Assembly: GCF_000090795.2 (NCBI RefSeq)
Contig: NW_003546526.1
Location: forward strand, 32,819 to 76,575
Source of the DNA: Amphimedon queenslandica
Taxonomy: Eukaryota > Porifera > Demospongiae > Haplosclerida > Niphatidae
DNA: 43,757 nucleotides
Direction of reading: 5' to 3'
Shown here: piece by piece, positions 1-11,080 of the stretch
How the letters are laid out: each line of letters begins with the position of its first letter
Numbering within the stretch: the stretch's first letter is position 1
The notes under the pieces: model-generated
Database searches by the model: none
Told to the model about the DNA's origin: nothing
The model's input: only the letters and a program-made list of their open reading frames with translations
Made by a program: the position numbers and the translations under genes

Positions 1-765
1 AAAAGAATCAATATCAGAATTCTGCAACACTGAATTCGTGGAATGACTTAGCATTTTCTTAATTTCTTTCTTCAATTCAACACAGAACTTTCGCTTCAAG
101 TATTTCCGAGCAGTCTCATTACTCCAAGCATTTTCTGCCACAGATTTATAACTTCTTCTGGCAAGAGCTTTGACAATCTTTTTCCTATTTGGCGTGATTG
201 GAAAGAGCTTTCTTTTGCAGCCCTCACCAATCAAAACCTGTCAAAATAATCATTTACATGTATATGCAATTGTGTCTTAATTACAGATACTCCAGGTGAT
301 GACTTGGTAGTTGTTAATTGACTATTTAATGAAGTATTGTTGCTTTCTGAAAAATGATCCTATATAATAAGTATTCAGTCATTCATGTACTACTGAGTAT
401 ATTAAATTTATAATTCTTCGTAACTTCGTGTTATGTCTTATAATTGGCACAGAAGTTATCTTGTCATCTAGACCGTTGATAGAATCACTGATTCTACATT
501 TTAAGTTGTGAAAACGTTGGAAAGTAGTGAAACAGGGACGACACATATAGCTACCACTCTCTTTCAGTATGGCAATTATTGTATCATCATCCCCAGCAGC
601 TACAGAAATATAATCACCATATTCATCGACCAAAGCAGACTTCCAAGCATCTTTAACATCTCCACTAACTTCACTTGAGAGTTTACGGCGATTATACGCT
701 GGTACATTAGGGCTTCCACAGCCAAAACAGTAGGAAGATGACTCCATCAAGGCTACACGTGTCAC
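1..765 (-). CDS. Partial three-exon gene with CxxC pairs; unknown function
   Basis: Read on the minus strand, exon 1 is 765-394, exon 2 is 359-291 and exon 3 is 237-1, running off the window. All three are multiples of three and join in phase 0 across GT..AG boundaries, giving about 226 codons without a stop. Exon 1 has two cysteine pairs (CFGCG near residue 13, MCRPC near residue 75) and a nearby FxxFHNL, which looks zinc-binding. Exon 3 is basic and helical, with the pattern LARRSYKSVAENAW. I recall similar segments in multicopy metazoan proteins of unclear origin, but I cannot name the family. The first intron would be only 34 nt, so exon 1 may instead simply end at the stop at 379. The open frame contrasts with the broken Helitron genes around it, so this could be a host gene or a young element. 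Confidence 0.5.
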
Positions 766-902
766 TTAACACATATTAGTATTCATTATTATTGTTGTTG
801 TTATTACTAATAAACACTATGAATAATAATAATTCTACTCCAGTACATTGTCATAATAAGTCATTTCCGCATTCCACCAGAACGAGTAAGTGATGCTAGT
901 GA

Positions 903-1213
903 TACCAGACCCTTCCTCTCAAAGCAAAGGGGCTGGGGCCCAAACTACTCTCTCCTGGAGTGGCACGCGTGTTCCATCCTGGAGGAGCCCCTCCTGCCCC
1001 AAAACTGCCTTTCCTGCAACAGCAAAGGCTGCACATAATTGCCCAGCTGAGGGCTGTGAACAGACAAATAGTAAGTCTCTACCATGATGTACTTAATATT
1101 ATATATATATTCCGTAATAGTATGCCAATCTACCGAGGAGAGCTGGCAGTGGTAGAGGTAGGGGCCGTAGGCCGATGTCCCAAGCGGCCTCAATGGAGAA
1201 CTACAACTCCTAA
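903..1213 (+). pseudogene. Pro/RG-tail gene, Helitron unit 1 copy
   Basis: This is a diverged copy of the two-exon plus-strand gene also seen at 15541-16538 and 33850-34434. Exon 1 is readable from about 903 to 1070 and contains FHPGGAPPAP followed by a glutamine/arginine helix (FLQQQRLHIIAQ). A consensus donor (GTAAGT) follows at 1071. The acceptor ends at 1120, and exon 2 (1121-1213, 31 codons including stop) starts YANLPRRAGSGRGRGRR. Exon 2 has exactly the same length (93 nt) as in unit 3. The 50-nt intron keeps phase 0. The long proline tract of the other copies is absent and I see no convincing start codon, so I call it a remnant. Function is unknown. Confidence 0.5.
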
Positions 1214-1696
1214 CAACATGTAGTTTAAAACTTTTCATTATAATAAATGTTAGGAAATGATCAAACTGTCAATTAAAAATACATAAGCGTTAAACCAGGA
1301 TGAAAATACATTAGCAATGCCAAGTGTTTGACAAGATATAAAAATGTATTGCCTTTAGTTTCTTTCAATATTTCTGGATGAAAAATTAACATTATCATAA
1401 TGCATGATATTAAAAAATTAAATCTGACCTAATAGTCATTCTTTGGACATACTGAATACGTACAAGAACATGCACAGTGCCGTCGTCATTCATAATGTAC
1501 AGAAGTAAATATAAAATTTAGAAATGCAACATTAAATTTTTATACTCACTATAAATATAAGGCTATAATAATGTTACAACTAATGCTAATGTTATACTGC
1601 ACATTCTACTATCAAGCAATCAAAATTATTGCTAAATAATCATGAAATCCTTTCCAGCTATCATTACCTGTAAAGCATAGTAATAGAAACGTATCA
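1214..1696. other. Non-coding part of Helitron unit 1
   Basis: No gene is visible. From about 1570 onward the sequence aligns by eye with the non-coding region of units 2 (20110-20275) and 3 (36120-36270), including the shared string ACCTGTAAAGCATAGTAATA. The alignment stops abruptly at 1696, where a hAT element begins, and resumes at 4362. Confidence 0.6.
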
Positions 1697-4361
1697 CAGT
1701 AGTGTAGGAAGAGTTTGGAGACAGAAGGGCAAAAATGGCGGTGCACAAAGCGCGCCGTGATTTTAACCATGCCCGCCTTTCCTGCCTATGTAAACGCTGT
1801 TTTCTGCACTTATCCTGTTATCCATTATAATGGTGCCGCACCCATATCAGTATCTCTAATGAATTTTTTAATATTATAATTTATCAAAATTTTTGATTCT
1901 TCTACTATTCACACAAATAAATTCCTTGGAAATCGCTTCCAAATCTAATCTATTAGTCCTATTACAATGAACATACAGTAAAAATAGGTTATTTACTCGA
2001 CATTTAGTCATACTACATCTTAAGAAAGTGTTAATTCTATCCAAGGAAGAGAAAAATCTCTCAGCAGTAGATGTTGTAACTGGAAATGTGAAGTACAGTT
2101 CAAGCATTTTATATACCTCTGTTAGCATGCCTTTATATATTTCACTCGTATTCATAGCTTCTACAATTGTTCTTACATTAATTACCATTTGATCTTGATT
2201 TTGAATTGCAGATTTTATCATATCTGAAAGAAGAGAGAGTTGACATTTTAAGCGATTTTGATCGATATCTGGTGTACAATAATTCTGCAACTTGTCACTA
2301 ATATCCATTATCTTTTGACCATTGATTGACTTAATCCGCAGATCTTCAATCTCTCTAATCATAAACAAATCTTCTTGATCAAAACGTCTCTTAACTTCTC
2401 CAGTTGCTAACTCCAGTGCTTCAAAGTAGATATGTCGATATCCATCAATAGGATAAGATATATGTGAGTAGACCCTCCACCATCAACCCTCTTGGGGCTC
2501 TCCTGTATCGAGGTAAAGTAAGTTCTTCTGTTAGATTTTTACTTTCCTGATGAATTGTAGCATAAAAGGTGCTAAAAGTTTCCACAGTTCGTAATGATGT
2601 TAAGTGTGTGCATAGCAAATGAGCTCCTTTTATTACTTCCTGAATAGTCAAATCTTTAGCCTGTAAATAAATTGAGAATTGTTCTGCTGCTGAAAATAGT
2701 AAAAATGCTAATTTCAATCCAAAAAACATGTGAAACAGTTCCATAGATGACAATAAACCTCTAGCTTTAGCAGCATACTCATCATTTCCATTTTCAATTT
2801 CATCTATTGCAGCTTGAAGAACCTTGTAGTTTTTTAGTATAGTTTCAATCGATCTGTGGTGAACTGTCCACCACGTTGGACATAACATTCTGAGTCATGG
2901 TGATGTGTCACATGTATTGATAGACAATTCATGTCTGTATGACTCAAAAATAAACAATCTTTTAGGAGAAAACTTGAAGAGTTGCACCAGATTTAATATG
3001 AAATCCATCACATTACGTACTAATTCACAGCTATTAACGACATCTTTTAGACACAGGTTTAAACTGTGTGCTAAGCAGTGCACATAGAGGGCCTTGGTTG
3101 CTTCAGACTTCACTAATGCCTGAACTCCGTTCCTAATACCACTCATATTGGACGCACCATCAAAAGCTTGTCCACGACATTGTGAAAGTGAAAGTCAGCA
3201 ACGTATGAGAATGTCCTTAATGGCATAAAAAAGAGTCGTAGACTTAGTGTTTGGAAGTTGAAATAATCCAAGTGTGTCTTCATGAACTGTGACATCTTTG
3301 TCGACCCATCTAATTGACAGTGATAGTTGTTCATGATCAGAGATGAGATACATCAGTACCTTCATCAGCTATAGCAGAATACCACATAGAATTATTAATA
3401 ACATTGAGGATGCTCCTTAAAATGGTATTGCCCATCATTGTGATAATTTCATTGACAATATCAGGAGAAATGTAATCCTTTTTCTAAGCCAAATGTCCAA
3501 TTCTGGGCACTCTTGAGCTTGAAACAGTAACAGTTGGAGAAAGTTTCCATTTGCAGTAGTCTCAATATCCTCTCTGTGGCCACGAAAAGGCAGTCCTTGC
3601 CTTGCCAAAACTATAATTGAATGTAGTAGCTTCATTAACATACGTCAGTGATATTGCTGATCTGATTCCAGTTGAGTACACAGTTGTACATCTATCCCAG
3701 CAACTGTATCACTAGTTGCAGCAACTTTCATGACAGCTTCTTGATGCATAATACTGCATTCATGATCACAAAACTTTAAGTGACTTTTTAAAGTTCTTCA
3801 AACCATCATCATCAAATGCTGGGCTATAATGTTTGGAAAATGTTAGAAGGCCCTGAGATTTAGTAGTACGACAAGTACAACTGTATAATTTGACCTGAGA
3901 GGAGCAGACACTTAGCCATGGGTACTTCTGAAACCAACAAGGTTGGATTTTTTGTGAACTTTGTTTCTCCAAAAGGCTAGTCGATGGTTGATAAGGAGTA
4001 AATGGGTCTGAGCAGCCTAAACACTGGCAATCACCATCACTACTACCTGTATCCGCTTCCGCTGATGGGGCACTGCCGCGCTGAGAGTGAGAGGTACAGT
4101 TACTGTTATTATCACTAGTGATAATTGAGCTAAAATCCAATCAATTAGTACAATCACTTGGGTCAGTGACTGTTAATTGGGGTGATGATGATCTGCTTCG
4201 TGAATGTGAACGAAGTAGCCCACAGTGCTGTAAGACAGCTGTCTCGCCATTTTTAATAAGTTATGACTAAATAAGTTAATTAATAGAGTGAGTTAATAAA
4301 GTAGAGTTAAAAATTAAGGGGGGCTCCTGCTCCCCCCGCCCCCCCACTTCCTACGGCACTG
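1697..4361 (-). mobile_element. hAT transposon with 5-bp target duplication
   Basis: The left end reads CAGTAGTGTAGGAAG and the reverse complement of the right end reads CAGTGCCGTAGGAAG, a typical hAT terminal repeat. TATCA flanks both ends (1692-1696 and 4362-4366). Units 2 and 3 show the uninterrupted site (TAATAGAAACAT..AAAG..AAGCAATG near 20260 and 36260). A 5-bp duplication is shorter than the usual 8 bp but is also seen at the related MITE at 5084-5430, so it seems to be a property of this family. The interior carries a broken transposase on the minus strand. Confidence 0.85.
1864..4140 (-). pseudogene. hAT transposase remnant (TTF finger, DUF4371, dimerisation domain)
   Basis: Read right to left, fragments follow the order of ZMYM1-like hAT transposases. 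A TTF-type zinc-finger region comes first (4140-3766; WFQKYPWL, CRTTKSQGLLTF). A DUF4371-like region follows (about 3640-3140), with the first acidic site in ADEGTDVS and the second in FDGASNMSG at about 3155. Next is VHCLAHSLNLCLKDV (3146-2895), and then a central helical region (2888-2445). The C-terminal hAT dimerisation segment (2368-1874) contains STAERFFSSLDRI, including the expected catalytic Glu. At least four frame changes or stops separate these fragments, so no full protein can be made. The CPTRWT motif common in the family reads CPTWWT here. Confidence 0.85.
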
Positions 4362-4506
4362 TATCAAAACCAAGCAATGTAAACAAAGAGGGTAATAATA
4401 ACAATTGTACAAACATTAATAAGTTATTAGCAATCACTTTAACTTTTGTATTTCTTGTTCCTCCATTTTACACATCAAACGAAAAAAGTATAAAAGTCAT
4501 GCCTGC

Positions 4507-4836
4507 TAGTGATGGGCGATTCCAGAAATTTGCATTCTATTCCAATTCTGAATACTTTTGAGACTGGAATCGATGGAATCGAATACCGATTCCGAGTATT
4601 ACATCTGCACATGCCCAAAGCCACGTGGTATCATTACAGCAACAAAAATGCAATAATGATGAATAATTGATGTATTAACTATTAAATAATTAACTATTAT
4701 TAATATTAAAGGGTGCAGCTGGGTGTGGTTTGATTCGGAATCATTTCAAACGATTCCTACTTCTCTTTCAATACGAGTACGATTCCATTTGGAATCAAAG
4801 AATCGAATACTCTGGACTCAGAATCGCCCATCACTA
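4507..4836. mobile_element. hAT-type MITE with perfect 8-bp duplication
   Basis: The element begins TAGTGATGGGCGATTC and ends with its reverse complement. It is flanked on both sides by ATGCCTGC (4499-4506 and 4837-4844), a perfect 8-bp target duplication. The interior is rich in repeated GATTCC/GGAATC blocks in both orientations and has no open frame. The TAGTGATGGGCGA terminus and 8-bp duplication are typical of non-autonomous hAT elements. Confidence 0.9.
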
Positions 4837-5083
4837 ATGCCTGCATGATAATCGTCAAACACTACAAGTGCAAGAAATGCACCAATAATCTACTACATGT
4901 ACCATATATACTATATGCATGATACCAATTCTTTGTCACAAACATACATTACAAACCACAAGCAAGATACATGTGCTCACAAAGAGACACATCCCTCTAA
5001 GCTCTTGAATCTCATTCCAAGTCACACCTCAATCTTTACCATCACATTGTACTTCTTGTGCCAAGTAAGACATGTATAAAATA

Positions 5084-5430
5084 CAGGGGCGTATCTAGAA
5101 ATTGAAGAAGGGGGGTGCTGAGGGTTTGCAAAGCGCGCCGCGATTTTGGCCACATCCACTTTTACGGCGGTAAAACGGCCTTTTCCTGCATTTTCGTCAA
5201 TTACGGGTGAGGCCAAGATCATTTCAAGTATAGTACTGCTATGTTTACTGGTACTTCTGATTGCTCCTTAAAGCACTGGAAACTGCTGAAATCATTATAA
5301 GGGGGCTAGATAACTTTGTTAAGAGGCTTGGTTGTGATGCAAGAGTCCAGGACTTCAGTAATTTTTTCTGAGCCCAGCCATGAGGGGGGTGCTCAAGCCC
5401 CCTCAGCCCCCCCCCCTAAATACGCCTCTG
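5084..5430. mobile_element. hAT-derived MITE with 5-bp duplication
   Basis: The left end reads CAGGGGCGTATCTAG and the reverse complement of the right end reads CAGAGGCGTATTTAG. AAATA flanks both sides (5079-5083 and 5431-5435). Units 2 (about 20400-20425) and 3 (about 36370-36395) carry the empty site. It shares a subterminal block, GCAAAGCGCGCCGYGATTTT, with the larger hAT element at about 1746-1765, and both have G-rich runs inside the termini. It is therefore probably a non-autonomous partner of that element. Confidence 0.85.
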
Positions 5431-5670
5431 AAATATGAATGTGACATTTACTAAGTAATAATTACAATGGTAGCATCTACAATGTTTCTGATTGGATCAT
5501 ACATGTATTTTATTCATAACATTGCTTCCTTATGGTATACTCAGTTAAGATACTTTCATGACCTACTTCTAATATGAAATAAGATTATGTACATGAAGAA
5601 TTTCTAACGTGCACACAATAATTTTTTGTTAATGTGAACATATACATTTTACAACAATCATCAACAATAG

Positions 5671-5790
5671 ATGCGCAACATCAGCTAGCAAGCATTTAAT
5701 ATGCGCACAGCATTGATGGCAGCATTATGCGCAACATTTGCTGGCAAGCATTTACATTTATCTAATGCCCACAGCATTGATGGCAGCATT
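5671..5790. repeat. Helitron tandem repeat, two units
   Basis: There are two imperfect copies of a roughly 55-65 bp unit, each containing GCGCAACAT..GC..GCAAGCATTTA followed by GCACAGCATTGATGGCAGCA. The same array occurs at 20660-20781 (two units) and 36636-36822 (three units). Confidence 0.8.
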
Positions 5791-6365
5791 AACTTGCATG
5801 ATGATCATTATTATATGTACTTGCATGATGATTATTACTATATGTACAGAATGACTGTTCGAATAACACTACGTGTATAATAACAAAATTTAATGTTACT
5901 CAAAAATTTTTCGTGTCAGGAATTCAAAATTTTCAGTAGAGTTCAGGTCCATAAGCACCTGTTATTTGTCATAAACATGTAGTATTAACGACAAACAAGA
6001 TCCAGATTTGATAATAACAGCATTCTCCCTTCCAAACCCTCAGTTCTACATAAATGATAGTTACACAAATTTGAATTAATGCTGACATCTAATGTTCAGT
6101 AAACTTCTTTCACACCCTCTCCTTGTCCATTATAACAATAAGTAATCAATATTTACTGTTATACATTGATAAATTTCACTTCCTGAATATAGTGAGATCT
6201 CTTCGTACTGAGCAATATTGTGTCAATATGCACCAATGCTTTTCACATACACTCACACATCATTGACATTGCATTAGCGAGAAATACAAGTCATATCAAA
6301 CAACCAATGTTTTAAAGATGATGAACCTCCCATTCACCATACCCACTTCCATCATCAATCAATGC

Positions 6366-7545
6366 TTAAAAAATATTGATAGACTTAACTACTGCTTGGA
6401 AATGATTAGTACCAACATGCTTCAAATACAAAGCAGGTGTATTAGTATCACAAGAAATGCCATATAAAGTTTGGGTTCCCTATCTAGCCCAGCCAACAAA
6501 GGTTGGAGTCAGTTAATATGAATATATAGATATTCCTAATATTGCTGTTAGTGTAATAATCTGTGTGTGGCCTACACAATTTCTGTACATTTTGGACTTA
6601 TTTATGTAATCATATATGCTTGAAAATCTGGTTGCACTTAATGCATTATTAAACAATTCTTCTTCAAAGTTTGGCGTATTATTAACAATTGCTTTAAGTT
6701 ATTTGTAATGCTGAGAAATTGATCCAGTAAAAGGGCATGAAATAAACAGTTCCCATCACCAGGGACATCAAGGGTATTATAAGGCACTCTCTTATCTGAC
6801 AATGGTGTTGTTGGACTACTAGGTAAGATTCTATCAGCTGTTACAAACTTAATGTTTAAAATCTCACACTCCCTTCTTTGAAATTCTTCTTTACCAGGGT
6901 AGTAAACATAATCCCATTGTCTCCTTCTGACAATATCTGAATTGGGAGGCTCTTCATAAGTAAAGACAACATCTTTCTTTTGGATTTTTTGTCTTTAATT
7001 TAATGCTTGAGATACAATCACACTACTACTACAATGGTTGTTTCTTACAACACACTTGCCTTTATCTTTCGGTTATATTTAAGTTTTGGGAGTTTTATAA
7101 ATACAATGAGACTACTAAAACTATCATCATTTTTGACATTATATTTGGTTTTTAGGTCTTTTAAATTAAGTGAAAAAATTAATCATCAGTTTTAGGGCTA
7201 GGCAGTGCCAAAGCAGTATTGTCAGTAGTACTGTCTACATCAACTTTTTTGGGGGGCGACACTGATTTAAAGCATTATCATTACATATTTTACTCTTTAG
7301 CGCAATAGACTTTTGTACATCAGTAATCTTATGTTTATTGCTACTCACAGTGCTGTTACTAGTACTTTGTACGAGACTTACAGACACCTTGGCATTCTGA
7401 CTTCATCGTTCACCATCATCAATTACACCAGTAACTTGAATCTTTCTCTTCTTTCCTCTGCTTTTCTTGATTTGCTTTAATTCATTTCGAAATTTAGTTC
7501 TCAGGCAGTTAATTTCATTAATGCACAGATTACTAACTTTAACAG
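6366..7545 (-). pseudogene. Helitron unit 1: OTU domain, linker and helicase C-terminus
   Basis: On the minus strand, 6945-6366 is the C-terminal OTU cysteine-protease domain. The Cys-box DVPGDGNCLF is intact near 6760 and the catalytic-His motif NHFQAV is present near 6400. Small deletions (around 6695 and 6737) break the frame, so no long protein remains. Upstream, 7545-6945 encodes the lysine-rich linker, with degraded LIVSI-type motifs and the conserved EEPPN just before the OTU domain. The similarity is cut at 7545, where TTAA and the Kolobok-like element begin. Confidence 0.75.
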
Positions 7546-7733
7546 TTAAAGGGTAAGTTCCATGATTTTTGATGGTATTTTTTTTATTGGCTTAATGGGA
7601 TTGCATAGTCATAAAAATGATGTGTACTTAGTCTTACTGTCTTAAAAAAATTATTCACTGAGATATGAGCTTTCAAAGTTGCTCTTTTTTACTTCCTGCC
7701 ATGATACTTCCTGTCGGTGGGCGTGGCTTCGCG

Positions 7734-7741
7734 TGACGTCA
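7734..7741. promoter_or_regulatory. CRE-like palindrome in left terminal repeat
   Basis: TGACGTCA, the perfect cAMP-response-element (ATF/CREB) palindrome, lies 46 bp before the transposase ATG. It sits next to a GGTGGGCGTGG box of the KLF/Sp1 type. It is repeated in the right terminal repeat at 11081-11088. That it acts as promoter is an inference. Confidence 0.45.
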
Positions 7742-7786
7742 CAAGAGGCAGCTAAATACATGCGAGTCCATGCTGGCAATAACAAA

Positions 7787-10310
7787 ATGCCTAATAGATG
7801 TGTTGCCTATGGCTGTCAAAATACTAGTTCAATGGATGTTAGTGTATTTCACTTTCCAAATGACTCTACCTTAAGAAAGAAGTGGATACAAGAAGTGAAA
7901 AGGACTAGGGATAGATGGAATGGGCCAACTTGTAATTCTGTTATCTGTTCAGAGCATTTTTCTGTGGATTCTTTTGAGGATCCTTTGTACAAGTCATTTG
8001 GCTTAAAGGCAAAAGGAAGGCTAAAAAAAGATGCTGGGCCAACCATTTTTAAAAGAAAGCTGGATCAAGATCTACCTCAGGCAAAGAGACTTGCTTATGA
8101 AAAGAGAGATTGACATAGGGTATGTATATTAGTTATAATTATAAGGAAAAGTTTACAGCTGTGTACTTAGATTTTGAAAGCTTTCAGACATTCACCATCT
8201 CCACCTACATGTTCAATTAGTGATATTGCTAGTATAGCAGCAACAGATGAGGCATCTCACAATTTCACTCAAGTATGTTTTATTTTACGCCATCATGCAT
8301 GTTACAATGTTAATATTTTTGTATTTATATAGTCTGTGGCAATACAAGTGGACCCCATTGTTACTAGATCAGTAAAAGTGCAAACAGTCAAAGTTAAATC
8401 TTCAGTAGTAAATAGAGTTTCAGTTGGTGAGAAAAATGACAAATATTTAAAAGCCTATAACCTGAACATGTTCTATAGGCACACAGACTAGCAGCTGCAT
8501 TCTGTCATCAGATGCAGAAGTACAATGTGACTTATTATCTTCCGAGTTGCCTATAACCAGCAGTACTGATGATAGCAATGCTTATGAATGTCAAGATAGC
8601 AGCAGTGATGAATCATACTCTGAAGAAGAAAAAGAAAAAAGAACATTTGATAAAGAGTAACTTGAAGAGTTTGCACATTGAGTACTAATCTATTTCCACT
8701 GTTTAGTTTTAACAAGAGTAACAAATACATTGTTTTTGAAAATTCACTGCTATCCTGATTCACTTCATGTCGTCTCTGTAGTTCATCTGAAGTGTTATTA
8801 TCTAAAGTTGTTAGAGGAAGTTTTCTTAGGATACATCAGAAATGACGTGATTGTGGAGCAGCAACAACATGGGATAGCCAGCCATTTATTAATGAATTTC
8901 CTGAGGGAAATTTGTTAATATCTGCTGCAATTCTATTCAATGGCTGTTTCCCTGAGCAATCACTGTGTTTTTAGAACCATTGGCTGTGCTTCAATTAGTC
9001 GCACTTCTTACTTCCGCCATCAAAAAACATTCCTTAATCCTGCTATATTTCAAATTTGGGATATGAACCAGCAATCATATTTTGCTCAACTAGCCCAAGA
9101 AGGCAAGCCATTGGTTTTAGGGGGTGACGGAAGGGCTGATAGTCCTGGCCATTTTGCCAAGTTTGGTTCGTACTCTCTTGTGGAGTTAAATCATAATATT
9201 GTTTTGGATATTTGTCTAGTACAGGTATGTAAAGTACTGGTATATAATTATTATTGTAATTGTAGAGTAATGAGGTGTCTAGTAGCAATCACATGGAATT
9301 GGAAGGGTTAAAGAGAGCTGTTGCAAAAATTCATAATAATAATATGGTAATCCAGTCCTTAATTACAAAACGTCATCAGCAAATAATTAAATGGCTTAGA
9401 GATATGCATCCTACTATTGAACACTTTTATGATGTATGGCACAGCGAAAGGTATGTAATTGTGCAATTATAACAAAAAAAACTAATATAATAGGTGTCAA
9501 GAAGAAACTCAAGGGTCTAGCTAAACAGAAAGACTGTGAAATAGTAGGGGAATGGTCCAAGAGTCTTATTAATCACTTGTATTGGTGTGCAATGACCAGT
9601 ACAGATGGAAACAGTGACATGATCAGAGACAAATGGCTCTCCTTGGAAAATCACATCCATAATAAACACCATCATTCAGGTCTCTTTAAAAAGTGTGCAC
9701 ACCCGAAGATAAATAGGAGAGTAAAGAAGAAGTGGCTCAAAAGACGTAAATACTCATTATCTAATCAATATTATCATAAAATTTATTCTTAGAAAGTAAA
9801 CCTAGTATCAAAATCAGTGACATACTGTTCAATACGCAACTATGCAACCAGATCAAGAAATTGTCACCTTCATACCAAACATCATCAATTGAAGCATTTC
9901 ACAGTGTTATTCTACAGTTTGCACCCAAATTAAGATCTTTTTCATACAGGGGAATGTTAGCACGGTTAGTAACATAACTCTGTTACCTTGTAATGTACAT
10001 TTATCAGACTACGATTGGCAGCACTTCACTTTAATGAAAACAGCAAAAAAAGCAGGCAAAGACAGAAGATGGAACAGATAGATATGCGATTTCATATCCA
10101 AAATATAAGGGAGGTGGTCACCTTGTTAGGCAGATCAAAGAGAAATCCACTTACAGTAAGCATTTTTTAAAAATGCATGATTGGTATGTATATTTTTCAT
10201 AGATTATGTCCACGAATTACTGGATAGAGTTTTAGCATTAGCTAAAACTAATAAGCCTGATTTATCTGTCTTCTTCCCAGATAATGACCCCCAAATTTAG
10301 TCTCCATTAT
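7787..10310 (+). pseudogene. THAP-domain DDE transposase (Kolobok-like), decayed
   Basis: I start at the ATG at 7787 because it opens a canonical THAP domain: C5, C10, C54 and H57 form the C2CH site, with HFP at 22-24, W33 and PTIF at 85-88. Further exons, joined by short introns with good splice sites, include a Ser/Asp-rich spacer (about 8479-8658) and a core at 8940-9225 with GGDGRADSPGH, probably the first catalytic Asp. The core continues at about 9266-9451 (HMELEGLKRAV, then ITKRHQQI), then 9494-9790 (NHLYWCAMTS), then 9800-10170 with SSIEAFHS, probably the catalytic Glu. The family as I remember it has TDRH where this copy has TKRH, so the second Asp appears lost. Stops after the THAP exon, at about 8754, and frame slips near 8850 and 9445 make it a pseudogene. 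Confidence 0.8.
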
Positions 10311-10413
10311 CACTTAGTAAAACCCATGAGCAACCTGACAAATCACAAGCTATACATGAACATAGGAGTAGGTTGATAACATAGAATATCCCACATCAAG
10401 TACAGTGTATTTT

Positions 10414-11058
10414 TTAATTATCTTTAAAACCAGTGTATGAACTAGATGGAAATGTTTCTCAAATAACATTTACAGCACAGGATGGTAGAACAATGCGTAT
10501 TTCTCTCCCTAGCCACCCCCAGCACCATTTTACAAGCTAACGATAGGTAGTATATCTATGTCTCCTACCAAGATATTAATTTAAAAATATTCTGAATATT
10601 TCACAATTACTCATGTACTGGAGCATTAAAATTGCCATATTGCTGCCTATATTGTGAGTATGCTGCCTGAAGTACCCATATATTGAGGCACACAGGAGCA
10701 AAGCCAGGATGCTCAGTGATACACTTGACTTGATGGTCATCAGCCTCATGTATCTTGTCTAGAACCTTCTGGACCGCTCTACAACAAAGGCATTCTCTTT
10801 GAGTCTGCATCACAACACAGTGTGTACAGGAACACCTTGAGTATGATACACCATAATAATGTAGTCTAAGTGACAAGATGCATGATTATTATACCAAGTA
10901 GTATTAGATATCCTGTAGTCTTCTTCATGACTTGAATCTGAACTAACTGATTCATCATCATCATCATCTGATACAACAGGTTCAAAGTTGTATGGTATTA
11001 TATTATCACTCTCATCTACTATGATTTCTTCTTCACTGTCACTGCTAGACATAGCCAT
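10414..11058 (-). pseudogene. P2X7-ballast-like (P2RX7_C) domain gene inside the transposon
   Basis: Exons on the minus strand are 11058-10895, 10835-10611 and 10564-10414, separated by GT..AG introns of 59 and 46 nt. They sum to 540 nt, i.e. 179 residues plus stop. The N-terminus is acidic and Ser-rich (residues 1-50) with PYNFEP. The cysteine-rich domain follows: W55, then CSCTHC (56-61), CLCC (70-73), CITEHPGF (93-100), VC (103-104), WVLQAAYSQYRQQYG (108-122), WCWGWLG (143-149), VLPSC (155-159), and a C-terminal YTGFK. The human P2X7 receptor C-terminus has the same landmarks (LCC, ACIT, ILPSC, SGFK), where the domain binds zinc and guanine nucleotide. Two nonsense codons in exon 3 (codons 139, TAG, and 165, TGA) disable the copy. 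The ATG lies just inside the right terminal repeat, facing the transposase. Confidence 0.85.
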
Positions 11059-11080
11059 GTCTGGGACAGTATGCCTCTTG

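Larger units (their letters stand above)
4362..6365. other. Non-coding region of Helitron unit 1 with two MITEs
   Basis: Outside the two MITEs listed separately (4507-4836, 5084-5430), this tract matches the non-coding regions of units 2 and 3. Blocks around 4890-5020 correspond to 35100-35180, 5021-5083 to about 36330-36380, and 5431-6365 to 36390-37378. The tandem repeat at 5671-5790 is also shared. I see no gene here; short open frames are not conserved between the units. Confidence 0.6.

Noticed and set aside
785..835. TAA/TTG microsatellite as a regulatory site (also 17112-17140)
   Set aside because: Short imperfect AT-rich microsatellites; nothing suggests function.
5671..5790. CRISPR-like array
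   Set aside because: Only two or three diverged units, no uniform spacers, and a eukaryotic transposon context; it is an ordinary tandem repeat.
7679..7786. Upstream extension of the THAP open frame (36 codons)
   Set aside because: It lies inside the terminal inverted repeat and is not kept in the mirror copy's gene. The ATG at 7787 opens the THAP domain in the usual M-P-x-x-C form.
8940..9311. Separate gene at 8940-9311 independent of the THAP protein
   Set aside because: Its GGDGRADSPGH core and the following exons belong to the same transposase type, with splice sites in matching positions, so it is an exon of that gene.
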